Below, one piece after another: positions 31,765 to 38,538 of a DNA stretch of 42,646 bases. The notes beneath the pieces were generated by a model. The model ran no database searches. It saw nothing but the letters and a program-made list of their open reading frames with translations, and was not told where the DNA came from. This DNA comes from Acidimicrobiaceae bacterium (lineage in GTDB: Bacteria; Actinomycetota; Acidimicrobiia; Acidimicrobiales; Aldehydirespiratoraceae): NCBI GenBank assembly GCA_009843915.1, contig VYCM01000041.1, positions 1 through 42,646 of the forward strand, read 5' to 3'. Position numbers and translations under genes: made by a program. Each line of letters begins with the position of its first letter. The first letter of the stretch is position 1.

Positions 31765-32408
31765 GATTGCGCCCTCTCAGACAGCGTTCCGCCCGCCATC
31801 GTCACCGTGCGGGTGGCGAGTCCGCCGGCCGGCCCTGTCTCGTGGGAGGCCAGTACGACCGCGGCGCCGGCCGCGGCCGCGGCTGTCACGAGGCTGTCGA
31901 CGATCGCGCGCCCGTCGGAGTCCAGCCCGGCGTGCGGCTCGTCAAGAAGCCACAGTTCGGGCCGCCGCACCACGATGGCGGCCAGCGCCACCCGGCGTCG
32001 CTGGCCGGCCGACAGCCGAGCGGTGGGCACATCGCGCAGCCGCTGAGGAAGCCCGAGGCGATCGAGCGCGCCCGTCACATCGGCTTCGGCCACCCTGGAC
32101 GCCCGGGCCCACACCTGGAGGTTCTCGGCCGCGCTCAACTCACCGTAGAGCGCGGTGTCGTGGCCAAGCAGACCCACCCGGCGGCGCACTGCAGCCCGGT
32201 CGGCGCCAAGGTCGCAGCCCAGCACGTCACCCTGCCCCTCCGACAGGCGCAACAGTCCGGCGCACAGGTGCAGCAGGGTGGACTTGCCCGCGCCGTTGGG
32301 CCCGCGCACCAGGACCACCTCGCCGGGCACGACCTCCAAATCGGCTCCGGCCAGCGCCGGGAAGCCTCCCATCAGCACGACCGCGCCGCTCAGGCGCACC
32401 GCGGTCAC
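31761..32408 (-). CDS. ccmA: CcmA ABC ATPase
   Basis: 215 residues. Walker A is GPNGAGKST at 36-44, the signature LSAGQRRRVALA, and Walker B LWLLDEPHAGLD. The short length and the neighbouring ccmB identify it as CcmA. It is the first gene of the ccm operon. The 90 bp upstream contain no clear promoter boxes. A 15-codon open frame there overlaps the GTG start but its ribosome site is too close to be convincing. Confidence 0.94.
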   Translation of the reverse strand: MTAVRLSGAVVLMGGFPALAGADLEVVPGEVVLVRGPNGAGKSTLLHLCAGLLRLSEGQGDVLGCDLGADRAAVRRRVGLLGHDTALYGELSAAENLQVWARASRVAEADVTGALDRLGLPQRLRDVPTARLSAGQRRRVALAAIVVRRPELWLLDEPHAGLDSDGRAIVDSLVTAAAAAGAAVVLASHETGPAGGLATRTVTMAGGTLSERAQS

Positions 32409-32498
32409 GATGTCATCCGGCGATCGAAGGCGCGCGCCCGGGCCTGAGCCATCCCTCCAGCGTAAGAGGCCGAGCGGGTCAGGCTCGTCGTCGCCCGG

Positions 32499-33290
32499 TT
32501 AGGCCACCGGATAGAAGTGCCCGGCGTTGACCACGAGCGTCTGGCCGGTGATCATCCGGGCCCGTTCCGACGCCATGAACACGACCGCTTCGGCCACATC
32601 GGAGTCGGTGGGCATCTCCCGCAGGGCCATTCCTTGGGCGATCTCGTGCTTGACCTCCTCGACGGTGATGCCCCTCGTGCCGGCCTGCCACTCGCAGTAG
32701 AGCTTGACGTTGGGTCCCCACATCCAGCTCGGAACCACCGTGTTGACCCTGATGCCGGACGGACCCAGCTCCGCAGCCAGATCGCGAGCCAGCGACAGCA
32801 GCGCCGATTTGGCCGCCCCGTACGGGCTCTGGGGGAACTCCGCCACCGGCCTCATCGAGGCCTGCGATCCGATCAGCACCACCGACCCCCCGCCGGCCGC
32901 GACAAAGTGGGGCTCGACCGCCCGCACCACGTGCACCGCGCCAAGCACGTTGACGGTGAGGTTGAGTTCCCAGTCCTCATCCGTGGTGCGGTGCCACGCA
33001 CCCTTCTGGGTGTCGAGGGCAGCCACGTTGACCACCGCGTGGAGCTCACCGAAGCGAGCCGCGGCCGCGTCGGCCGCGGCCGTGCAGTCCTCCTGGCTGG
33101 TGATGTCGCCCGCGCACGCCACCACCCGCTCGCCGGTGGGGTCGAGCTCGGCCGCGGCCTCGGCCAAACGCTCAGCGTTGCGGGCCATCACCGCCACATT
33201 GGCGCCGTCGCGCAAGGCCAGGCGGGCACAACTGGCGCCCAAGCCGGGGCCGACACCCACCACGAATACGGTTCGTCCTTCGAGGATCAT
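32499..33290 (-). CDS. SDR-family NAD(P)-dependent oxidoreductase
   Basis: 263 residues from the ATG at 33290. The Rossmann motif is VVGVGPGLGASCARLAL, residues about 8-24. AGDITSQED supplies the cofactor-adjacent aspartate, NVAALD the structural motif, LIGSQASM the catalytic serine region and YGAAKSAL the catalytic Tyr and Lys. Classical short-chain dehydrogenase of about 250-280 residues acting on an alcohol or ketone; the substrate is unknown. The TAA stop lies 90 bp before ccmA, and the gene is probably a separate unit. Neighbouring MaoC, CoA-transferase and thiolase genes suggest lipid or hydroxyacyl catabolism, but this is only context. Confidence 0.92.
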   Translation of the reverse strand: MILEGRTVFVVGVGPGLGASCARLALRDGANVAVMARNAERLAEAAAELDPTGERVVACAGDITSQEDCTAAADAAAARFGELHAVVNVAALDTQKGAWHRTTDEDWELNLTVNVLGAVHVVRAVEPHFVAAGGGSVVLIGSQASMRPVAEFPQSPYGAAKSALLSLARDLAAELGPSGIRVNTVVPSWMWGPNVKLYCEWQAGTRGITVEEVKHEIAQGMALREMPTDSDVAEAVVFMASERARMITGQTLVVNAGHFYPVA

Positions 33291-33346
33291 GGCCCCAGTC
33301 TCTACCGTTACGGAGCCGCTGCCAACGAGGCCGGCTAGATCAGCGT

Positions 33347-34936
33347 CTAGGGCAGAGGCTGCCAACGAAGCGGGCGGTCCTCCAGGGCGCAGGCGACATC
33401 GAGTTCGGCCCCGGGCTCGGCCAGAAAGTCGGCAACGATCCGGTCGACGCAGTTGTCATAGCCCCACACCCAAATGCCGTGGCCGCGAGTGCGGGTGACG
33501 ACGTGCGTGCCGCGGGGCAGATGCTCCGCGGCTGCCTCCGCGAAGCTCGGAGGCGTGATCGGGTCGAACCTCCCGGAGATGAGCAGGACCGGAAGATCGC
33601 TCCGAACCGGCTCGGTCGGCAACGTAGACGCCTCTATCGCCCACGGCTCGCACTGCGCGGACAGGCCCTCCCCCACCACCGCTGCCCCGAACGCGCCGAT
33701 CCCCGGAGGCGGCCCCGATGCTTGTGGCAACCACTCCGCGCATGTCACGGCTGCGAACGTCGCTGGCGCGCCGGTGTGCGCCTGCTGGGAAGCGGTCTCA
33801 ACTCCTAGCAGGGCCACCGCTTGGGCTGCGGTGAGGCCACCGTCCTCGTCCGAGTCGGCTTCCTCCCCACGCGCCAGTCCCGCCAACACCCCTGGAACCA
33901 GGGTCGCGGTGAAGTCGTTGTAGAACATCTGGAACACAACACCCGCGACAGAGTCGCCATCGACAAGTGCGTCGAAGGGCTCGAGAAGAGTCGTCTCGTT
34001 CGCTGAGAAGGGGACGACGATCGGATCTGCGTTGAATCGAGGGATGAGTTCTGCGAGCAGCCCGGCCATGGTCGCGCCCTCCCCGCTGGTGGCCAGAATG
34101 GCGGCGCACGCTGGATCACCGCTGCACTCCTCGTCGAGTTCCCGGACGACCCGTTCGGCGCCCTCGGCAATGGCGGCATCCAGGTCGAAGTGCCCGGGAT
34201 ACACGCCGTCGAGCACCGCACCGGACAGGCCGCCGGGAGCGTCTCGCAGCACCTCCAGGGCGATCGTTGTGCCGTAGCTCACGCCATAGAGGAGCCAACG
34301 GTCATATCCCAGCGCGGTCATTACATCGACGACGTCGGCCGCGTGGGCCTCGGTCGAAGTGTGAGTGAACACGGGGTCGCTCTTGAAGCGGTCTGAGCAT
34401 CGGGCGAAGGCCTCCGATGCGATGGCCGTGGCCTCGTCGCGGGATGCCTCGAGGATCTCTGCCAGCCTTACCTGCCATTCACCGCACCAGTAGTTGGCGC
34501 TGCCGAAGCCGACACCCCGCTGATCGATGAGCACCTGCGGGTAGGGACGGCTCGGCAAGAACCGCGCCAGATCGCTGCTGGCACCACCGGGACCACCTTG
34601 CAACACCGCGAGGGGCGTAAGCGGCTTTTCGCCGGTGCCGGGACGGATGGCCACGCTCACGCCCATGTTGCCCGCGGCCGGGTCGGCCCGATCGATCGGG
34701 ACGATGACCCAGACACACCTCAGTCCGGTTCCCACCAGGCCCACGGGACAGTCCTGTTCGACGACATCGCCGGGCTCGCCGCTCACCTCGACCGACGGAT
34801 CGGCGTAGGTGACCTCCGAGTAGTCGTAGGGGTCCCCCACTTCAACGAAATCCGAACGGCTGGACCCGCCCGAGCAGGCGACCACTGCGAGGGCCATCAC
34901 CACAAGCGCCGCAACGGCGATCAATCCCTTGTTCAC
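33347..34936 (-). CDS. TAP-like alpha/beta hydrolase lipoprotein
   Basis: 529 residues. The lipoprotein signal ends VVAC (Cys about residue 21). It has an alpha/beta-hydrolase fold: oxyanion loop LQGGPGGASSD, nucleophile elbow YGVSYGTT with S220, acid LLISGRFDPITPP, and catalytic histidine RTRGHGIWVWG. The C-terminal part fits the TAP-like C-terminal domain of tripeptidyl/prolyl aminopeptidases (S33 family). It probably cleaves short peptides or ester substrates outside the membrane. Several cysteines (CPVGLVGTGLRCVW, CSGDPACA) may form disulfides. The start is GTG, 24 bp after the EthD-like gene, with AGAGGTC upstream. Confidence 0.88.
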   Translation of the reverse strand: MNKGLIAVAALVVMALAVVACSGGSSRSDFVEVGDPYDYSEVTYADPSVEVSGEPGDVVEQDCPVGLVGTGLRCVWVIVPIDRADPAAGNMGVSVAIRPGTGEKPLTPLAVLQGGPGGASSDLARFLPSRPYPQVLIDQRGVGFGSANYWCGEWQVRLAEILEASRDEATAIASEAFARCSDRFKSDPVFTHTSTEAHAADVVDVMTALGYDRWLLYGVSYGTTIALEVLRDAPGGLSGAVLDGVYPGHFDLDAAIAEGAERVVRELDEECSGDPACAAILATSGEGATMAGLLAELIPRFNADPIVVPFSANETTLLEPFDALVDGDSVAGVVFQMFYNDFTATLVPGVLAGLARGEEADSDEDGGLTAAQAVALLGVETASQQAHTGAPATFAAVTCAEWLPQASGPPPGIGAFGAAVVGEGLSAQCEPWAIEASTLPTEPVRSDLPVLLISGRFDPITPPSFAEAAAEHLPRGTHVVTRTRGHGIWVWGYDNCVDRIVADFLAEPGAELDVACALEDRPLRWQPLP

Positions 34937-34960
34937 GACCTCTGACCTCTTGTTTTTGAC

Positions 34961-35761
34961 TTACCAGAGTCGATCGGTGTAGGTGTCCGTGCCGACGATT
35001 GTGGGCAGGAACGGCGCGGCGAACACGACGTTGCCCGCACCCGCGTCGGCGAGCCCGGCTGCGTAGGCCCGGAACCGGTCCCACGCGTCGGCCGGATCGC
35101 CGTCCAGGAAGAACATCTGCACCTGGCGTTCGGCCGGCCCGGCCGGGGTGCCCAGGTCCATTGGTGCCCGCTCGGTCTCGCCGCCGACCGGGTCGATGTA
35201 GCGCCACGACACCATCGAAGCCACGCTCGAGCCGTCCATCAGCGCAGGCAGCGCCTCGGCCCGCAGGTGGGCGTCGAGCCCGTCGATGTCGGTGCCCTCA
35301 GCGGGGTCCACCGCCACGACGACCAGGCCCTGGTAGGGGTGGTCGAGGGCCAGCTCGATGGGCACGGGGTCGTGGTCGCGGTAGCGCGACCACGGCTTGT
35401 GGAGCAGCACCGTGTGGGCGTGGATCCGGTTGTTGAAGCCCCGCCCCTCCTTGTAGAGCTCCACCACCTGGTCGATGGCCCACGCGAAGTGCTCGCGGTG
35501 ACGGCCCTCGTGAACCCAGTAGATGGCCAGGTACGAGCCCGCTTCGGTGGGCACCGCCAGCGGGGAGTCCTCAGGAAACCGCAGGTCCTTCAGGTCGCGG
35601 GTGGCCACCCAGCGCCGTCCGGCGAACAGCCACGGACCGATGAGGCACCCCGCGTAGAAGTGGTCACGCTCGTACCAGCGGTTGTAGTCCACCTCGTGGC
35701 CGCGCTCGGGGTCGACCATGGTGAACAGGCAGCTGCCGACCCGAACGGGATAGGTGTTCAT
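34961..35761 (-). CDS. EthD-like ferredoxin-fold protein
   Basis: 266 residues. The N-terminal EVDYNRWYERDHFYAGCLIGPWLFAGRRW pattern recalls EthD/dimeric alpha-beta-barrel proteins, where a Tyr-Asn-Trp-Tyr and downstream His line the cavity. The second half (PYQGLVVVAVDPAEG, LPALMDGSSVASMVSWRYID) looks like a second copy of the fold, so it may be a single-chain dimer. The function is unknown; relatives sit in catabolic clusters. It overlaps the MaoC gene by 4 bp (ATGA), which implies coupled expression and a shared pathway. Confidence 0.6.
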   Translation of the reverse strand: MNTYPVRVGSCLFTMVDPERGHEVDYNRWYERDHFYAGCLIGPWLFAGRRWVATRDLKDLRFPEDSPLAVPTEAGSYLAIYWVHEGRHREHFAWAIDQVVELYKEGRGFNNRIHAHTVLLHKPWSRYRDHDPVPIELALDHPYQGLVVVAVDPAEGTDIDGLDAHLRAEALPALMDGSSVASMVSWRYIDPVGGETERAPMDLGTPAGPAERQVQMFFLDGDPADAWDRFRAYAAGLADAGAGNVVFAAPFLPTIVGTDTYTDRLW

Positions 35762-36234
35762 GAGTCGAACACCGTCCGGGTCACCCAGTCAGCTACTAGG
35801 GCGGGTCTTGTGCCGCCCTCGATCTCGATGGTGATCGTCGTGACGGTCTGAACGGAGGCCGGCTTCAACTCCACCGACTTGACCACGGCGTGGGCCCGCA
35901 CCCGTTTGCCCCGGCTGACGGGGCTGATGAACCGCACCCGGTCGAGGCCGTAGTTGATGCCCATGACCACGCCGTCAAGCCGGGGCGTGTCCGAGGGGAC
36001 CGACTGCATCAGGTGGGTGAGCATCGACAAGGTGAGGAAGCCGTGGGCGATGGTGCCGCCGAACGGCGTCTCGGCCTTGGCCCGCTCCTCGTCGATGTGG
36101 ATGAACTGGTGGTCAACGGTGCAGTCGGCGAAGGCGCTGATCTGCTCCTGGGTTATCTCGAACCAGTCTCCGTACCCGCGCTCGTCGCCCTCTTGGGCCT
36201 TCAAGACCGGAAACGCGGCTTCAGCGCTGCTCAT
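35758..36234 (-). CDS. MaoC-like enoyl-CoA hydratase (hotdog fold)
   Basis: 158 residues. The R-hydratase motif is recognisable in DCTVDHQFIHIDEERAKAETPFGGTIAHGF, with catalytic D41 and H46. The length and single hotdog domain fit R-specific enoyl-CoA hydratases. GGGGAG 4-5 nt before the ATG supports the start. It is the first gene of a two- to three-gene unit with the EthD-like protein and hydrolase. It would hydrate a trans-2-enoyl-CoA; the substrate is unknown. Confidence 0.92.
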   Translation of the reverse strand: MSSAEAAFPVLKAQEGDERGYGDWFEITQEQISAFADCTVDHQFIHIDEERAKAETPFGGTIAHGFLTLSMLTHLMQSVPSDTPRLDGVVMGINYGLDRVRFISPVSRGKRVRAHAVVKSVELKPASVQTVTTITIEIEGGTRPALVADWVTRTVFDS

Positions 36235-36280
36235 GCGGCTCCCCTTTCGTAGCTGGGGCGGACGGCGCCAAGCTACCGGC

Positions 36281-37150
36281 CTAATTCTCCCGCAGGGCCT
36301 GTTCGAGCAGCAGACCGGCTGGATGGGGAGCCGCGCCTGAGCGGCGAGCGATCACCAGCTGGCGCCGGGCCAGGATCTCGCACCGGACAAGGGGCTGCTC
36401 GCCCCACTCGGCCTGGACAACCGGGAGGACCGACCAGCCCAGGCCGAGCCTGACCATCTCGCACAGCACTTCAGGCTGATGAGACTCGGCGACCACCTCA
36501 ACAGGCGCGCCTCGCCGCCGCAGAGCGGCCTCGATCCCGGAGCGGGTGTGAGCGTTCCGGGGGAACAGCACCCAAGGCCCCCAACCCGCGCTGGGACCGG
36601 GATTGCGGCGCCCGTCGGGCGCGTAGATTGCGAGATCCTCGGTGAGCAACACTTCGGTGCTGACTCCTCGGGGCCGCTCCGCAGGCTCCACACACACGGC
36701 CAGGTCCAGAGATCCGTCCACCAGCTCGCGCAGCAGGTCGCCCGAGGGTCCCACGCGCAGATGGATGCGCAGTTCGGGATGCTCGGCGCGGAACTGTCGC
36801 AGCGCCTCGCCGTGGTGCTGGACGGCGGACGCGTCGATCATGCCGAGGCGCAGCCGGCCGTGGTCGCCGGAGCGGGTGCGCCGGGCCCAGCCGGCGAGGT
36901 CGGCGGTCAGGGCCACCACTTGGCGGGCGTGATCGAGGACCGGCTCGGTGTCGGCTCGCAGCACCCGGCGCCGGCCCTCCCGGTCGAACAGGGAAACGCC
37001 GACACGGCGTTCGAGCTCGGCCAGACCCTGGGAAAGGGCCGACGGGCTCACTCCGACCTGCTCGGCGGCCAGCGCGAACGTGTCCGAGTCGGCCACCGCG
37101 ACCAGATACTCGAGTTGGCGGATGGAGAGATCGGGCAGAGATTGGGGCAC
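36281..37150 (-). CDS. LysR-family transcriptional regulator
   Basis: 289 residues. The winged helix-turn-helix is at about 9-67 (SIRQLEYLVAVADSDTFALAAEQVGVSPSALSQGLAELERRVG), and the effector-binding domain starts near 95 (GRLRLGMIDASAV). It starts with GTG and is divergent from ino1 with a 69-bp gap. LysR proteins typically bind a T-N11-A palindrome between divergent genes, and such a site is present (37182-37200). It is therefore a good candidate to control both itself and ino1. The effector is unknown. Confidence 0.93.
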   Translation of the reverse strand: MPQSLPDLSIRQLEYLVAVADSDTFALAAEQVGVSPSALSQGLAELERRVGVSLFDREGRRRVLRADTEPVLDHARQVVALTADLAGWARRTRSGDHGRLRLGMIDASAVQHHGEALRQFRAEHPELRIHLRVGPSGDLLRELVDGSLDLAVCVEPAERPRGVSTEVLLTEDLAIYAPDGRRNPGPSAGWGPWVLFPRNAHTRSGIEAALRRRGAPVEVVAESHQPEVLCEMVRLGLGWSVLPVVQAEWGEQPLVRCEILARRQLVIARRSGAAPHPAGLLLEQALREN

Positions 37151-37181
37151 AGGTGCATAATAGTTCAGTTTTACTTCATTA

Positions 37182-37200
37182 AATTGCCATTAGCTCAATT
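37182..37200. promoter_or_regulatory. LysR-type palindrome (T-N11-A)
   Basis: AATTG and CAATT are separated by 9 bp, giving the T-N11-A form expected for LysR regulators. The left arm overlaps the -35 box of ino1, and the site lies 31 bp upstream of the LysR start codon. Confidence 0.65.
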
Positions 37201-37212
37201 GTTCCTTATGTT
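37184..37212 (+). promoter_or_regulatory. Promoter of ino1, probably leaderless
   Basis: TTGCCA (37184-37189), 17-bp spacer, TATGTT (37207-37212), then 7 nt to the ATG at 37220. Transcription would begin at the A of that ATG. No ribosome site precedes any nearby start, which fits a leaderless message. Confidence 0.65.
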
Positions 37213-37219
37213 ATGTGCC

Positions 37220-38530
37220 ATGACCCTCACTGCAGCCCGACAAATCGCCCCCGCGACCGGCAATCTCGGCGTGCTGACGCCGGGAATGGGGGCGGTGGCG
37301 TCCACCTTCGTCGCCGGGGTGACCGCGGCCCGCCGGGGCCTGAACCCGCCCATCGGCTCGATCAGCCAGATGGCCCACATACGTCTCGGAACCAAGACCG
37401 AGAACCGCAATCCCCCCATCCGGGAGTTCGTGCCCCTGGCCGGGCTGGACGACCTCGTGTTCGGCGGCTGGGATCCCCTGTCGGCCAACGTGCTGGAGGC
37501 GGCTCGCACCTGCGGCGTGCTGGAAGAAGGCGATCTGGGAAGCATCTCGGCCGAACTCGAGGGTGTGGTCGCCATGGACGCCGTGTTCGATCAGCGCTGG
37601 GTCAGCCGTCTGGACGGCGTCAGGGTCAAGCCGCACATGTCCAAGTGGGATCAGGCCCAGGCGCTGATGGACGACATCGAGAGCTTCCGCAGCACCCACG
37701 ACTGCGACCGGCTGGTGATGGTGTGGTGCGGATCCACCGAGGCGTTCTCGGAGCCCACCGAGGTGCACGAGTCGGTTGAGTCCTTCGAGGCGGGGCTGAA
37801 GGCCGACGACGATGCCATCGCCCCCAGCCAGATCTACGCCTACGCGGCGCTGCAGAGCGACGTGCCCTTCGCCAACGGAGCCCCCAACCTCACCGTGGAC
37901 CTGCCGTGTATGGAGGAGCTGTCCCGCATCCGGGGCGTTCCCGTCGCCGGCAAGGACTTCAAGACCGGCCAGACCCTGATGAAGACGCTGATCGCGCCCG
38001 GTCTGAAGGCCCGGATGCTGGGCCTGCGGGGCTGGTACTCCACCAACATCCTGGGCAACCGCGACGGCGAGGTGCTCGACGCCCCCGAGAACTTCAAGAC
38101 CAAGGAGGTCTCCAAGCTGGGCGTGCTGGGCACGATCCTGCAGCCCGAGCTGTACCCCGACCTCTACGACGAGATCCACCATGTGGTGCGCATCAACTAC
38201 TACCCGCCCCGGGGCGACAACAAGGAGGGCTGGGACAACATCGACATCTTCGGCTGGCTCGGCTACCCGATGCAGATCAAGGTCGACTTTCTGTGCCGGG
38301 ACTCGATCCTGGCCGCGCCCATAGTGCTCGACCTGGCCCTGTTCATGGACCTAGCCGCCCGGGCCGGCGAGTCGGGCGTGCAGGAGTGGCTGAGCTTCTA
38401 CTTCAAGGCGCCGCAGCCCTCATCCGAAGCCGACGTTGAGCACGACCTGTTCATCCAGCAGACCAAGCTGAAGAACACCCTGCGGGAGTGGATGGGCGAG
38501 GAGCCCGTCACCCACAGCGAAGCCGGCTGA
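37220..38530 (+). CDS. ino1: Inositol-3-phosphate synthase (long form)
   Basis: 436 residues. The NAD-binding region is NLGVLTPGMGAVASTFVAG near 15-33. The catalytic lysine cluster is in AGKDFKTGQTLMKTLIAPGLKARMLG (K245, K248, K255), followed by STNILGNRDGEVLDAPENFKTKE. It converts glucose-6-phosphate to inositol-3-phosphate, the entry to inositol lipids and mycothiol. The length and the many extra segments differ from the roughly 360-residue synthase of mycobacteria and look more like the 430-residue bacterial form known from Bacteroidetes and some others; this is judged by eye. The ATG at 37220 is favoured over 37208 because the -10 box overlaps the latter. Open frame further upstream is antisense to LysR and is not coding. 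Confidence 0.92.
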   Translation: MTLTAARQIAPATGNLGVLTPGMGAVASTFVAGVTAARRGLNPPIGSISQMAHIRLGTKTENRNPPIREFVPLAGLDDLVFGGWDPLSANVLEAARTCGVLEEGDLGSISAELEGVVAMDAVFDQRWVSRLDGVRVKPHMSKWDQAQALMDDIESFRSTHDCDRLVMVWCGSTEAFSEPTEVHESVESFEAGLKADDDAIAPSQIYAYAALQSDVPFANGAPNLTVDLPCMEELSRIRGVPVAGKDFKTGQTLMKTLIAPGLKARMLGLRGWYSTNILGNRDGEVLDAPENFKTKEVSKLGVLGTILQPELYPDLYDEIHHVVRINYYPPRGDNKEGWDNIDIFGWLGYPMQIKVDFLCRDSILAAPIVLDLALFMDLAARAGESGVQEWLSFYFKAPQPSSEADVEHDLFIQQTKLKNTLREWMGEEPVTHSEAG

Positions 38531-38538
38531 CCGTCCGA

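Noticed and set aside
32409-32460. 15-codon leader peptide before ccmA
   Set aside because: It would overlap the ccmA start, but its GGAGGG touches the ATG with no proper spacing, and the composition is Arg/Ala-rich with no regulatory structure evident.
36479-37219. N-terminal extension of the ino1 reading frame
   Set aside because: It runs antisense through the LysR gene, has no family match, and the promoter and palindrome lie inside it.
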